A stretch of DNA of 64,000 nucleotides from positions 1 through 64,000 of the forward strand of contig NZ_LZGW01000007.1 of NCBI RefSeq assembly GCF_001690275.1. Reading direction: 5' to 3'. This stretch comes from Gilliamella sp. WF3-4. Lineage in GTDB: Bacteria > Pseudomonadota > Gammaproteobacteria > Enterobacterales > Orbaceae. The position numbers and the translations under genes are program-made. Each line of letters begins with the position of its first letter. Position 1 is the stretch's first letter. Below are positions 50,925 through 60,496 of the stretch, piece after piece. The notes below the pieces were generated by a model. That model saw nothing but the letters and a program-made list of their open reading frames with translations. It had not been told where the DNA came from and ran no database searches.

Positions 50925-51749
50925 GTGGCGCATAATAATTTAGAAATCCGATCGCAACATCGGTATTCACAAACCAATCAACCAAAAAATCAACCAACAA
51001 CAGGTGTTGGGTATTTTTTTAAAGGATGGTCATTGGCGTTTAGCCCAGGTATTAAGCGATTTGTTTTTTTACCCATAATCGCCAATGTGGTGGTTATGTC
51101 GATATTATTTTATTGGTTTTTTCATACCATCTCGGGCATGGTCGATTGGGGATTATCGTATATGCCAAGTTGGTTACATTGGTTAGGGTATATCCTCATT
51201 TTAATGGTTATATTGATGTTGGTTGTCCTATTTTGTTATTTTTTTAGCACTATAACTAATATTATTGCCGCACCGTTTAACGGTTTATTGGCCGAGCAGG
51301 TAGAGGCGCAGTTAACGGGTATCCCTGCTCCAGATACATCGTGGATTAGTATCATTAAAGATCTGCCACGTATTTTTGGCAGAGAAATACACAAACTCGC
51401 CAATTATCTATTATGGGCGATCCCCATATTGTTAACTTATTTTATTCCTGTTATTGGACAATCAATAACGCCTGTGGTTTGGTTTTTATTTACTGCTTGG
51501 CAAATTAATATTCAGTATGCTGATTATGCCTTTGATAACCATAAAATAACTTTTCAGCGGATGAGTGAGTTACTTAAACAAGATCGGGGTGATAATTTAA
51601 CTTTTGGCATATTAGTCAGCTTTTTTACTATGGTACCGGTGCTTAATTTAATTATTATGCCTATTGCTGTGTGTGGCGCAACAGCAATGTGGGTTGATCG
51701 CTATCGTCATCAAGCACTATTTGATAGTAGTGCCCAAGATTTTCGCTAA
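50925..51749 (+). CDS. cysZ: CysZ-family sulfate uptake protein
   Basis: A 274-residue inner-membrane protein with four or more hydrophobic segments. Family segments are GYFFKGWSLAFSPGIKRFVF and IIAAPFNGLLAEQVEAQLTG. CysZ brings sulfate in for cysteine synthesis. The start is GTG at 50925 with AAAAGGA before it; the overlapping ATG is in another frame and stops at once. Confidence 0.92.
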   Translation: MAHNNLEIRSQHRYSQTNQPKNQPTTGVGYFFKGWSLAFSPGIKRFVFLPIIANVVVMSILFYWFFHTISGMVDWGLSYMPSWLHWLGYILILMVILMLVVLFCYFFSTITNIIAAPFNGLLAEQVEAQLTGIPAPDTSWISIIKDLPRIFGREIHKLANYLLWAIPILLTYFIPVIGQSITPVVWFLFTAWQINIQYADYAFDNHKITFQRMSELLKQDRGDNLTFGILVSFFTMVPVLNLIIMPIAVCGATAMWVDRYRHQALFDSSAQDFR

Positions 51750-51757
51750 GGCAGGTG

Positions 51758-51946
51758 TTACTTTTTGTTAGTTGAATTTTTTGATGGCCAATCGTCGTCA
51801 TCATCTTGATAGGGGATAGGTTTTATCCCTTTCTTTTTTTCAAGATATGCTTTGTAACTTAGCCGATTCAGTGCTTTAATAGCATTAATAAAAATCCCAA
51901 TTAAAATCACTACAATCATCCACCAGTAATCTTTTAACCACTCCAT
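51758..51946 (-). CDS. ypfN: YpfN-family small membrane protein
   Basis: A 62-residue protein of the UPF0370/YpfN type. It has one membrane helix (WLKDYWWMIVVILIGIFIN), then a basic stretch and an acidic DDDDDWPSK tail. The ATG at 51946 has AAGGAA before it. It follows dapE by 51 bases, the same partner as in E. coli. Function unknown. Confidence 0.88.
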   Translation of the reverse strand: MEWLKDYWWMIVVILIGIFINAIKALNRLSYKAYLEKKKGIKPIPYQDDDDDWPSKNSTNKK

Positions 51947-51997
51947 GCTATTTCCTTTTAAACTAATTGGATAACGACACAATGATAGCTATGTTAG

Positions 51998-53137
51998 CTA
52001 TGTTAGCAACAATTTTTCTAAAATGCGGTGATAAATCGCAGTTAAGGTAATAATATCTTGGCAATTAGCGTTTTCATTGACCTTATGTATAGTTTTATTA
52101 AGTACGCCAAGTTCAATAACTTGGCATCCCATTTGAGCAATAAAACGTCCGTCCGATGTGCCGCCACTGGTCGATAGCTTAGTGTCAATATCGGTAAATT
52201 CTTTAATGGCACTAACCGCTGCATTAGTTAAATCGCCTTGTGGGGTTAAAAATGGGTGCCCTGATAATCGCCAATTTAACGTATAATTTAAATTGTGTTT
52301 TTGTAAGATCTGCTCTACGCGTGTTTTAATTGCCATGTCAGTCAATTCACTACTATAACGAAAGTTAAATTGCACACTCAGATCACCAGGTACAACATTT
52401 TCAGCACCAGTGCCACCATTAATATTGGCAACTTGCATTGTCGTTTGTGGAAAGTATTGATTGCCTTCATCCCAAATAGTGTTAACAAGCTCGTCTAATG
52501 CAGGGGCAAAACGATGAATAGGATTATCCGCAAGGTGTGGGTAAGCGACATGACCTTGAATTCCATGTACAATTAAATTGGCAGTGAGTGATCCGCGGCG
52601 TCCATTTTTAATCTGATCACCAAGTACAACGTCACTGGATGGTTCGCCTACAATACAGTAATCAACACGTTCTTTTCGTTTAATAAGCAAATCAACGACT
52701 TTAACTGTGCCATCACTTGCATCGGCTTCTTCATCTGATGTAATTAAAAAGGCCACTCGCCCAGCATGATTTGGGTATTGCTTAACAAAATCTTCTGCGG
52801 CACAAACCATTGCTGCAACACCACTTTTCATATCAGATGCGCCACGACCATAAAGCACACCGTGTTCATCAATGGTCGGTGTAAACGGCGGGTATAGCCA
52901 TTTGCTTTCATCACCAACTGGCACAACATCGGTATGTCCAGCAAACATAAGAGTTTTACTGGTGGCATCACCATGATAAGCCCATAAATTTTTGGTTTGC
53001 CCAATATTCACTTCTTCAATAATAAAACCAAGCGGTTTTAATCGCTCAATAATCATCTTTTGACAGTTTTTATCGTCAGGGCTTATTGATTTTTCAGCAA
53101 TGAGTGCTTTGGTTAGCGCAATAACAGGTTCAGTCAT
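51998..53137 (-). CDS. dapE: Succinyl-diaminopimelate desuccinylase
   Basis: A 379-residue dizinc M20-type hydrolase of the lysine/diaminopimelate pathway. Metal and catalytic motifs are [37 protein letters not shown], the Glu in VGEPSS and the last His in NKTIHKVNE. The start chosen, ATG at 53137 ([13 protein letters not shown]), matches the family; a longer frame would overlap yffB. It follows yffB by 13 bases. Confidence 0.95.
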   Translation of the reverse strand: MTEPVIALTKALIAEKSISPDDKNCQKMIIERLKPLGFIIEEVNIGQTKNLWAYHGDATSKTLMFAGHTDVVPVGDESKWLYPPFTPTIDEHGVLYGRGASDMKSGVAAMVCAAEDFVKQYPNHAGRVAFLITSDEEADASDGTVKVVDLLIKRKERVDYCIVGEPSSDVVLGDQIKNGRRGSLTANLIVHGIQGHVAYPHLADNPIHRFAPALDELVNTIWDEGNQYFPQTTMQVANINGGTGAENVVPGDLSVQFNFRYSSELTDMAIKTRVEQILQKHNLNYTLNWRLSGHPFLTPQGDLTNAAVSAIKEFTDIDTKLSTSGGTSDGRFIAQMGCQVIELGVLNKTIHKVNENANCQDIITLTAIYHRILEKLLLT

Positions 53138-53150
53138 AATAGTCTCGATT

Positions 53151-53510
53151 TTATTTAGATTGCGAAATAAATTGCGAATAAAGTTCATTTGAAAACCCCA
53201 ACACAGCACGCTTGCCACCGTCAATAAGCAAAGGGCGTTTTAAAATGGATGGGTTGGTTAACATAATCTTTTTTGCAGATTGCACATCATTTATTTGTGA
53301 ACGGACGGACTCATCTAATTTTCGCCAAGTTGTTCCTCGGATATTAAGTAAACTTTGCCAATCGACTAATTGCAAAAAAATATCTAAAAGATCTTCAGAA
53401 AGACCATCAGTTTTATAATTATGAAATTGATAACTGACATGGTGATTATCAAGCCAAGTAAAGGCCTTTTTCATTGTATTGCAGTTTTTAATGCCATAGA
53501 TGATGTACAT
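53151..53510 (-). CDS. yffB: ArsC/Spx-family protein YffB
   Basis: A 119-residue thioredoxin-fold protein of the arsenate reductase-like family. The single cysteine motif is [12 protein letters not shown], and [10 protein letters not shown] and [18 protein letters not shown] are conserved. Its role is not settled; it is not a proven arsenate reductase. It is first of yffB-dapE-ypfN. The family-type N-terminus MYIIYG fixes the start at 53510. Confidence 0.92.
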   Translation of the reverse strand: MYIIYGIKNCNTMKKAFTWLDNHHVSYQFHNYKTDGLSEDLLDIFLQLVDWQSLLNIRGTTWRKLDESVRSQINDVQSAKKIMLTNPSILKRPLLIDGGKRAVLGFSNELYSQFISQSK

Positions 53511-53576
53511 AATAGAGATCCAAGTTTGAAAGATAACAAAATTATAGCAGTATGGGCATTGTGCAGCAAATTGCAA

Positions 53577-53817
53577 GAAACTATTTGGTTAGATATCTTA
53601 TTATTGATTGATTTAGTGTCATTAATTTTTTATCCCTTGGTTTTATCTTAAAATAGAAATAAAACCAATATGGTATCTGATGTTTTTTGGTGAAAAAATT
53701 AAGTTATCATATAAAAATTTAAAAACTTGCTACCCTTTTTTTTAACAAAAAATTAAAACTAATAAAAACAATTGGTTATAAAACCCTTTTCAAAAAGGGT
53801 TTTTGAAGACAAAAATC
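53577..53817. other. Intergenic region before the second CRISPR leader
   Basis: AT-rich, no gene. At 53781-53803 a perfect stem AAACCCTTTT-CAA-AAAGGGTTT, with T-rich sequence after it, could end transcription or insulate the mini-array. Similar sequence (AAAAAAGGGTTTTT) lies at the same place before array 1. Confidence 0.5.
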
Positions 53818-53862
53818 CTATTTGCCTTTTGCCAAACAAAGTTTATAGTATATTTGCTTCTA
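53818..53862 (+). promoter_or_regulatory. CRISPR leader, mini-array 2
   Basis: CTATTTGCCTTTT at 53818-53830 and ATAGTATATTTGCTTCTA at 53845-53862 match the leader of the array at 14129, with the same 45-base distance to the first repeat. The match shows that the two arrays share an origin or the same adaptation machinery. Confidence 0.75.
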
Positions 53863-53942
53863 GTTTACCGCCGTGTAGGCGGTTTAGAAAAGTTTTCCCC
53901 CCGTTTATAGCGCGTAACTCCAGTTTACCGCCGTGTAGGCGG
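53863..53942 (+). CRISPR. One-spacer type I-F CRISPR mini-array with a variant repeat
   Basis: Repeat 1 (53863-53890, 28 bases) begins GTTTACCGCCGTGTAGGCGG and ends TTTAGAAA. A 32-base spacer follows (53891-53922). Repeat 2 starts at 53923 and keeps the first 20 bases, but its 3' eight bases are replaced, so it is a degenerate terminal repeat. Relative to array 1 there are three changes: C4 to T, T7 to C and A19 to G. The last two pair with each other, so the hairpin CCGCC/GGCGG is preserved. No cas or transposition genes lie nearby. Confidence 0.85.
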
Positions 53943-54104
53943 GTGCGTTTATAATGGCAGTAAAAATCTATTGGGAATTTAAAGGACAATTAGCTATAGA
54001 TTTTTATTGATTAACATGAGTAATCAACCATTAATTAACTGAAATAAATTAGCTATTAGATAAGGATAGCCTTTAGGGATTTTATATAAAATCCCTTATT
54101 TAAT

Positions 54105-54692
54105 TTAGCATTTATCAACAAAGTAACGCATAATGCGATTATCATTAGTTAGTTCGGGGTGAAAGGCGCAAACTAGGATATTGTTTTGTTCTGCCATAAT
54201 ACAATGCTGTTGGACAAATGCGAGTTGTTGAACAGCTTTTCCTGCTTTGGCAATATAGGGGGCTCGAATAAATACAGCGGGTATTTGTAGACCAACAACT
54301 GGTATATCTAAGGTTGTTTCAAAGCTGTTAACTTGGCGTCCAAATCCATTTCTTTCAACACTTATATCGATTAAATTTAATAACTCTACTTCGTTATGTG
54401 TTGTGCTTTTACCGCAAAGCACAAGCCCAGCACAAGTGCCAAAAATACCTTTGCCTTGTTTAGCAAATTGTTGAATGGGTGTTAAAAGCCCATTTTGTTT
54501 GATTAAACGGCTGATTGTTGTGGATTCTCCACCTGGAATAATTAAACCATCTAACCTTGCTAATTGTTCAGCTTTCTGAACTAAAGACGTTTGTACATTG
54601 TTGATACTACTTAACATTGTCATATGCTCACTTACCGCACCTTGTAAATTGAGCACACCAATATGCTTGATACTTGGTTTTGATGAATACAT
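54105..54692 (-). CDS. pdxT: Pyridoxal 5'-phosphate synthase glutaminase subunit
   Basis: A 195-residue class I glutamine amidotransferase. IGVLNLQGAVSEH at the start, the catalytic cysteine in GIFGTCAGLVL, PGGESTTISRL and the His/Glu pair in CAFHPELTND are all present. It releases ammonia for PdxS. The start is the ATG at 54692, two bases past the pdxS stop, with GGGG about ten bases upstream. Confidence 0.95.
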   Translation of the reverse strand: MYSSKPSIKHIGVLNLQGAVSEHMTMLSSINNVQTSLVQKAEQLARLDGLIIPGGESTTISRLIKQNGLLTPIQQFAKQGKGIFGTCAGLVLCGKSTTHNEVELLNLIDISVERNGFGRQVNSFETTLDIPVVGLQIPAVFIRAPYIAKAGKAVQQLAFVQQHCIMAEQNNILVCAFHPELTNDNRIMRYFVDKC

Positions 54693-54694
54693 TA

Positions 54695-55582
54695 TTACCA
54701 ACCCCGATCTTGCATTCTTTCAGATTGAGTCAGTGTGCTAATTTCAATGCCTTTCATTGCTTCGCCTAAACCTTTTGAAAGCTGAGCTAAGCGTGGATAA
54801 TCATCAAAATAAGTCGTGGCTTGTACAATGGCTTTGGCAAATTTTTCAGGGTTTTGTGATTTAAAAATTCCAGATCCAACAAAAATACCATCGGCACCAA
54901 GTTGCATCATTAATGCCGCATCGGCGGGGGTTGCTATGCCGCCTGCGGCAAAATTAACAACGGGTAATTTTCCTTGCTGTTTGATTTGTAAAATCAGTTC
55001 GTAAGGTGCATTTATTTCTTTGGAAAAGGTCATTAATTCATCTTTTGATTTACTGACCACTAGGCGGATTTGTTCATTGACTTTACGCATGTGGCGCACA
55101 GCTTCAACAATGTTACCCGTGCCGGGTTCACCTTTGGTGCGTAGCATTGATGCACCTTCGCCAATTCGGCGTAGTGCTTCACCTAAATCACGGCATCCAC
55201 AAACAAATGGTACGGTAAATTCATCTTTAAGTAAGTGGTACTGTTCATCGGCAGGGGTTAATACCTCGCTTTCATCAATATAATCAACGCCCATCGATTC
55301 TAGAATACGGGCTTCAATAATATGGCCAATTCGAGCTTTAGCCATAACAGGTATACTCACAGCGTTCATCACTTGCTCAACAATGGTTGGGTCAGCCATT
55401 CTAGCTACGCCACCAGCCGAGCGGATATCCGACGGTACTCGTTCTAGTGCCATCACTGCAACTGCGCCAGCTTGTTCGGCAATTTTGGCTTGTTCTGCAT
55501 TAACAACATCCATAATTACACCGCCTTTTTGCATTTGTGCCATGCCTCGTTTAACGGTTTGTGTGCCTGTAACTTGGTTCAT
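54695..55582 (-). CDS. pdxS: Pyridoxal 5'-phosphate synthase synthase subunit
   Basis: A 295-residue TIM-barrel enzyme that builds PLP from ribose 5-phosphate, glyceraldehyde 3-phosphate and ammonia. Family motifs are [20 protein letters not shown] (20 residues), the lysine in [26 protein letters not shown] and [14 protein letters not shown]. This DXP-independent route is unusual in gammaproteobacteria, which mostly use PdxA/PdxJ. The operon pdxST is divergent from its likely activator pdxR. Confidence 0.96.
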   Translation of the reverse strand: MNQVTGTQTVKRGMAQMQKGGVIMDVVNAEQAKIAEQAGAVAVMALERVPSDIRSAGGVARMADPTIVEQVMNAVSIPVMAKARIGHIIEARILESMGVDYIDESEVLTPADEQYHLLKDEFTVPFVCGCRDLGEALRRIGEGASMLRTKGEPGTGNIVEAVRHMRKVNEQIRLVVSKSKDELMTFSKEINAPYELILQIKQQGKLPVVNFAAGGIATPADAALMMQLGADGIFVGSGIFKSQNPEKFAKAIVQATTYFDDYPRLAQLSKGLGEAMKGIEISTLTQSERMQDRGW

Positions 55583-55677
55583 CTTTTACTCCTTTTTAGG
55601 TTTATAATGGCAATATTGTTTAACTTTAATTAGTGTGGAGTATTATTCAAAAATAAAGCACAATAAAAAACAGCCAA

Positions 55678-55701
55678 TTGGACTATAATAAAACCATCCA
55701 A
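55678..55701. promoter_or_regulatory. Candidate PdxR operator
   Basis: An inverted repeat TTGGA (55678-55682) and TCCAA (55697-55701) flanks TATAAT in the 185-base gap between pdxS and pdxR. Position and symmetry fit a divergent regulator site. The identity of the binding protein is inferred from the neighbour gene. Confidence 0.45.
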
Positions 55702-55767
55702 TTTTGGGTAAATTTGCTGTAACAAAAATAATTAAAAAACGGGCTAAACCATTAAAGTGGAATAATA

Positions 55768-57177
55768 ATGTGGGATAAACAAAAACTGGTACCATTTACT
55801 GGAGCGCTTTTTAAAAAGGTGACGCAGCTAATAGAACACTATATTGAGCAGGGCGTGTTGTTCGCGGGTGAAAGGCTACCTTCAGAACGTGATCTGGCAA
55901 AAAAATTATGTGTTAATCGCTCAACCGTGGTTCATGCGCTGGAGTTGTTAACAGAACGGGGGGTGCTGATCCGCCGTCAAGGGAGTGGCACCTATGTTAA
56001 TAAGCAAAAATGGGGCATGCAAACTTATTCATCGATTAATTGGCGTTTACCTGCACATTTTTATCATAATAAACAATCATTTTATCAGCAAAAAGTAGCA
56101 CAAATTCGCGAACAACAATTGTGTATTTGTGATCTGGCTAATGGTGATTTACCAACACATTTAATCCCCAAGCTCCAGTTGCCAAATATTTCGTTAAATG
56201 AATTAATTATGCACGAAAAAAACAGTGATATGTTGCAATTAGGTTTGCCATCACTTAAAGCACAAATTGCACTTTATATGCAAAGCCAGTTTGCTATGCA
56301 AGTTGATATTAATGAAATTTTAATTACATCAGGTACGCAACAATCATTATTTCTTATTACACAGGGCTTACTTAAACCTGGCGATGCAGTTGGTATAGAG
56401 TCTCCTTCTTATTTTTACTCATTACCTTTGTTTCAAGCAGCGGGATTACGTTTATATGGTATTGAATGCGATAATGAAGGCATAACGCTTGATAGCCTAT
56501 CAAATTGTGTACGGCAACATCAAATAAAATGGTTATTTTTAAATCCTATTTTTCAAAATCCAACAGGGTTTGTTATGAGCAATGAGCGAAAGTTGGCAAT
56601 ATTGGCATTTTGCCGACTACAATGTATCGGGATTGTTGAAGATGATGCTTATAGCCGTCTAGCATTTACTTCTGATTTAGCTGTAACGCCAATGAAAAAG
56701 TATGATCAGCATAATCAAGTTATCTATTTAGGGTCGTTATCAAAATATATTGGGCGTAATATTCGTGTCGGGTGGATGTTAGCTCCGCATAATATTATCG
56801 AAAATTTAGCCAAAATTCGTCACCATATTGATTCAGGTTTAAGTATATTGCCACAATTATTAGCTCAAGAATATTTACAACGTTATCACGCTTCACACCA
56901 ACAACAATTACGTCAAGCGCTACAAATCAAAGCTGAACAGTTAATGCAGTGGTTAGATAGCTATTTTGGTGGTGACATTACTTATCAAGCGCCGTTGGGT
57001 GGTTTTCATCTGTATGCACATTTGCCCGTGAGCACGGTGGCGCAAGAATCAACCTTGCTTAATCAATTGCTGTCAAAAGGGATAATTGTATCGGAAGGTG
57101 CCGATTTTGGTGACGAACTTGGCACCATTAGGTTAAGCTTTGGTCATTTTGATCAGCAACTGAATATGGACAAATAA
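55768..57177 (+). CDS. pdxR: MocR-family regulator of vitamin B6 synthesis
   Basis: A 469-residue protein. A GntR winged helix-turn-helix at the N-terminus (about 10-75, ERLPSERDLAKKLCVNRSTV) is fused to a fold type I aminotransferase-like domain (about 120-465), with the PLP lysine in YLGSLSKYIGRNIRVGW. PdxR proteins sense PLP and activate pdxST. Divergent position next to pdxS supports this. It starts at ATG 55768; the upstream sequence has only a modest ribosome site (GTGGAATAAT). Confidence 0.9.
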   Translation: MWDKQKLVPFTGALFKKVTQLIEHYIEQGVLFAGERLPSERDLAKKLCVNRSTVVHALELLTERGVLIRRQGSGTYVNKQKWGMQTYSSINWRLPAHFYHNKQSFYQQKVAQIREQQLCICDLANGDLPTHLIPKLQLPNISLNELIMHEKNSDMLQLGLPSLKAQIALYMQSQFAMQVDINEILITSGTQQSLFLITQGLLKPGDAVGIESPSYFYSLPLFQAAGLRLYGIECDNEGITLDSLSNCVRQHQIKWLFLNPIFQNPTGFVMSNERKLAILAFCRLQCIGIVEDDAYSRLAFTSDLAVTPMKKYDQHNQVIYLGSLSKYIGRNIRVGWMLAPHNIIENLAKIRHHIDSGLSILPQLLAQEYLQRYHASHQQQLRQALQIKAEQLMQWLDSYFGGDITYQAPLGGFHLYAHLPVSTVAQESTLLNQLLSKGIIVSEGADFGDELGTIRLSFGHFDQQLNMDK

Positions 57178-57183
57178 AATAGA

Positions 57184-57837
57184 TTAGCTTTTTATTTTGT
57201 CAGATAGCATTTTCGTTGCACTCAGTAAATATTGAACAAACTCGTTGATTCTTTCACTTGGCATTTGAAATCGAACCCCTGATGTGCTAATTGCGGCAAT
57301 GACTTTGCCACTTTTATCATAAACTGGTGCCGCTAAGCAGGTCACTTCGTCAAAGTCTTCGGCGTTATCAAATGCCCAACCTTGTTCGCGTATTTTTTTA
57401 AGTTCCTTTTTGTATGCCGTTTTTGTGGTAATTGTGTTTTAATCACTAAGTTTTCGTTTGGATATAACTCATCAATACGCTGTTCAGGTTCCCATGCTAA
57501 AAGCGCTTTACCAAGAGCAGAGCTATGCAATGAAAGCTTGCGACCTAGCCAGCTTTTGACCTGAATTGCGCTAGAGCTTTCGACTTTGGCTAAATAAATC
57601 GCTGAGTTGCCGTCTAATATGCCTAAATGGCAAGCAAGTTGTGTTTTATCTCGCAAAAATGAAAGAGGCTCAATGGCTAGCTCTTTTATATCAAATTGTT
57701 CAATTGCTTTATTGCCAAATTCGTAAAAAGCAAGTCCTAAAAAGTATTTTCCTTCATTTTGCCTTAATAAGCCATTAGTAATCAAACTGGCAAGTAATGT
57801 TGATTTACTTTAGTGGTTGTTTTTTAATCGATTCATA
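57184..57837 (-). pseudogene. IclR-family regulator pseudogene
   Basis: The minus strand encodes an IclR-type protein in pieces. A start MNRLKNNH near 57837 meets a TAA at once, then SKSTLLASLITNGLLRQNEG continues (HTH), followed by the effector domain (KYFLGLAFYEFGNKAI, LHSSALGKALLAWEP). Near 57400 the frame shifts: IREQGWAFDNAEDFDEVTCL, ISTSGVRFQMPSERINEFVQ and a stop at 57184-57186 complete the C-terminus in another frame. At least one nonsense and one frameshift mutation make it inactive. The target is unknown; a sugar-acid pathway would be typical. Confidence 0.85.
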
Positions 57838-58409
57838 AAAATGTCAAATAATCAAAATATTAAAGAGTTATCAACAAGCTTATTCAATACTTATTAAATC
57901 CAACAGTGAATAATATTTTAAGTTAGCTTTGGCATTATTAGTTAAGCCTGTGATGAAGGTTTGCTTCAAAATTTGTTCTGACGATTAAACTTAATTTGCT
58001 TGTTTTATTTTGGCGTATAATCCTGTAATTTATTGTTATTATTAATAAAATTGATATTTGTCTTCATTAGCTTTTTGATATGAGATATATTCAGATGAGT
58101 GGAAATTACCAATCAATAATTATTCCTTAAGCATAATTAAATCATTTTGCCAATTATTAAAATTAGTTTCATCTTATTATTTATTATTAAATTGTGTTAT
58201 AAATAATTGAAGCTGTTTTGTAACTTAATGATTAAATAAAAATCCTTGGTAAAGAATGTTAACTAAATAAGTTAAATTTAGTTAATGGATTGTTTTACGT
58301 TGATCTTCTTAGGGCTACTGAACCTTAGTGGGTTGTTTACTGATCATGCCCTAAATGGTTATAATTAATACATACTTTAATAAGTAATAAATGATATTAG
58401 GAGGCTGTT
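57838..58409. other. Gene-free region upstream of the SemiSWEET gene
   Basis: About 570 AT-rich bases with no gene. The one notable structure is the palindrome at 58259-58285. Confidence 0.5.
58259..58285. promoter_or_regulatory. Perfect 10-bp inverted repeat
   Basis: TTAACTAAAT and ATTTAGTTAA are separated by seven bases, about 125 bases before the SemiSWEET start. The form suggests an operator for a dimeric regulator, perhaps one lost with the IclR gene nearby (speculative). Confidence 0.4.
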
Positions 58410-58673
58410 TTGCATCTTTCACCAAAAGCTTTTCGTGTTTTAGGGATTGTTGCTACATTTGCATCATTAGGGATGTATGTTTCTTATATTCCTCAAATCA
58501 TTGATAATTTACATGGGCTTAAATCAAATCCTACTCAGCCATTAGCAGCTGCGATTAACTGTTCACTTTGGGTTTGCTATGGTTTATTAAGAGAAAAGAA
58601 AGACTGGCCAATTGCAATTGCTAATTCGCCGGGTGTGTTTTTTGGCTTAATGGCTTTTTTTACCGCTTTATAA
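58410..58673 (+). CDS. SemiSWEET-family sugar transporter
   Basis: An 87-residue membrane protein with three hydrophobic helices, the layout of bacterial SemiSWEETs. The PQ-loop motif is YVSYIPQIIDNL in helix 1, and AAINCSLWVCYGLL lies in helix 2. Such proteins work as dimers for passive sugar flow. It starts at TTG 58410, supported by a strong AGGAGG six bases upstream; no in-frame ATG fits. Confidence 0.88.
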   Translation: MHLSPKAFRVLGIVATFASLGMYVSYIPQIIDNLHGLKSNPTQPLAAAINCSLWVCYGLLREKKDWPIAIANSPGVFFGLMAFFTAL

Positions 58674-59042
58674 ATAAGGTAAAGCTATTGAACGGTAATT
58701 AATTATAGGGTTATTGCTTTTTTGTGGGAATTTTGCTCTCAATGATAATGCAAGGTCTTTTGAATCAGGTTGAAAAAGTAAGCTTTTTTAAGCTAAATAA
58801 AATCATAACTAGAGAAGTTTAATATTTGATCCCTTTAAAAATTATTTAATAATCAATGGGATTTTTAGTTATCAACAGGTTTGTTAAACTGTTATCAAAC
58901 TTTACTGTGAATAAGTTGTGTTAGCAGATTTATTGGATATTTAATTATGCGCAATGTTATTTGTAGTTGTAATTCAAAAAGTAAATTTACCAATCATTTT
59001 CTATTACAGATGGTCGTTAAATTACATATAAAAGGAAAAAAA
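58674..59042. other. Intergenic region
   Basis: AT-rich and without a gene. A fragment ATAATCAATGGGATTTTT at about 58850 recalls the dispersed repeat, but too little of it remains to call it. Confidence 0.35.
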
Positions 59043-59435
59043 ATGAAAAAATTAATCGGCATGTTTTTACTTTGTTTACCGATGTTGGCGGCGGCATCAA
59101 ATTGTGATGAAATTAGCCGTAACATTGCCGAAAAAATCAAAAATAATGGTGTAGATCCGTCACTGTTTCAGCTGAAATTAGAATCGGTTGATAAGCCAGA
59201 ACAGCAAATTGAAGGTAAAATTGTGGGATCATGTGATCGTGGTCAGCAACATATTATTTATGTTCGTTTAGATAGCTCTACAACCACGTCACAAACACCG
59301 TCAACTAATGCAAAAGATGAGCCTACACAAAGTGATGACGACAACTTAACACAGCCCTCAACAATTAATCCAACAGAAGAACAAAATGTTCAACCGACTC
59401 CCCAAGATAATCAATCAGCACCGGTACAGAATTAA
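59043..59435 (+). CDS. Small secreted DUF1161-like protein
   Basis: A 130-residue protein. A signal peptide (residues 1-19, ending LAAAS) leads into a domain with CDEISRNIAEKIKNNGVD, then GKIVGSCDRGQQHIIYVRL; the two cysteines are probably disulfide-linked, as in DUF1161 proteins. A Thr/Gln/Pro-rich low-complexity tail of about 45 residues follows. The ATG at 59043 has AAAGGA before it. Periplasmic, function unknown. Confidence 0.75.
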   Translation: MKKLIGMFLLCLPMLAAASNCDEISRNIAEKIKNNGVDPSLFQLKLESVDKPEQQIEGKIVGSCDRGQQHIIYVRLDSSTTTSQTPSTNAKDEPTQSDDDNLTQPSTINPTEEQNVQPTPQDNQSAPVQN

Positions 59436-59465
59436 TTATCAGTAGTTAGTCACATTTTTGAGTCA

Positions 59466-59494
59466 AAAAATAGGGCGTAATGCCCTATATTTTT
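59466..59494. terminator. Bidirectional terminator
   Basis: ATAGGGC-GTAAT-GCCCTAT with an A run before and a T-rich run after. It lies between the convergent DUF1161-like gene and asnA. Confidence 0.85.
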
Positions 59495-59503
59495 ATGGCA
59501 TAG

Positions 59504-60496
59504 TTATAGTAAATGGTTGTAATTTGCTTTGGTATCATCGCTCCATACACTTGCTTGTACTTGGCCAATGTGTTTTTGCTGTAAAAGTAGCATGGTTAGT
59601 CGTGATTGACCAATACCGCCACCAATCGTTTGTAATAAATCCCCATTGATTAAAGCTTTATGCCAAGCAAATTGCAAGCGATCTTCGTCATTAGTCAACT
59701 TTAATTGGCGTTTTAATGTTTCAGGATCGACACGAATACCCATTGATGAAATTTCAAAGGCACTATTTAATACCGAATTCCATACTAAAATATCGCCATT
59801 CAAACCTTTAGAGCCTAAATCGTTATTGCTACTCCAATCATCATAATCGGGGGCACGCACATCGTGTCTTTCATTATTTGAGAGCTTACCGCCAATACCA
59901 ATTAAAAATACAGCGCCAAGCTCTTTGGTGATGGCGTTTTCGCGTTCTTTGGGCGGTAAATTTGGATAGCGTTTTAAAAGTTGTTCGCTATCGATAAAAG
60001 TGATTGATTCGGGTAAAAAGCGTGAAAGATGATATTGTTGAGATACCGCTTTTTCGGTTGCTTTAATAGCGGCATAAATATTATCGACAGTTTGTTTTAA
60101 ATAAGTTAAATTGCGATCTTCAGGGCGAATGACCTTTTCCCAATCCCACTGATCAACATAAACGGAATGAATTGGCGAAAGCTGATCTTCGTCAGGGCGC
60201 AATGCTTTCATATTTGCATAAATTCCCTCGCCAGCTTCGAATTGGTGATCACTTAAAATCTTACGTTTCCATTTTGCAAGTGAGTGTATAACTTCATATT
60301 GTGCATTAGGAATTGCTTTTACCTTAACTTGTACTGCGTGCTCAGTTCCTGACAAATTATCTTGAATACCATCGCCCACTTTGCTTAATAACGGGGCTTG
60401 CACTTCAATAAGTGATAAACGCTCGGCAAGCTGATTGGCAAAAAATTGCTTAACAAAGCTAATTCGCTGCTGTTGCTCTTTAAATGATATCGTCAT
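59504..60496 (-). CDS. asnA: Aspartate-ammonia ligase (asparagine synthetase A)
   Basis: A 330-residue class II synthetase-like enzyme that makes asparagine from aspartate, ammonia and ATP. Family segments are [20 protein letters not shown] (20 residues), [20 protein letters not shown] and [15 protein letters not shown]. Length equals E. coli AsnA. Confidence 0.96.
   Translation of the reverse strand: MTISFKEQQQRISFVKQFFANQLAERLSLIEVQAPLLSKVGDGIQDNLSGTEHAVQVKVKAIPNAQYEVIHSLAKWKRKILSDHQFEAGEGIYANMKALRPDEDQLSPIHSVYVDQWDWEKVIRPEDRNLTYLKQTVDNIYAAIKATEKAVSQQYHLSRFLPESITFIDSEQLLKRYPNLPPKERENAITKELGAVFLIGIGGKLSNNERHDVRAPDYDDWSSNNDLGSKGLNGDILVWNSVLNSAFEISSMGIRVDPETLKRQLKLTNDEDRLQFAWHKALINGDLLQTIGGGIGQSRLTMLLLQQKHIGQVQASVWSDDTKANYNHLL

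Noticed and set aside
53863-53942. Tn7-like (I-F3) transposon system at the mini-array
   Set aside because: No tnsA, tnsB, tnsC or tniQ gene and no cas genes occur in the window; only the repeat style is suggestive.
53772-53954. Short plus-strand open frame across the CRISPR leader and repeats
   Set aside because: It lies on the leader, repeats and spacer; its repeated residues come from the CRISPR repeats and there is no ribosome site.
58840-58870. Further copy of the dispersed repeat
   Set aside because: Only AATCAATGGGATTTTT is kept and the TCTGACTG arm is missing.
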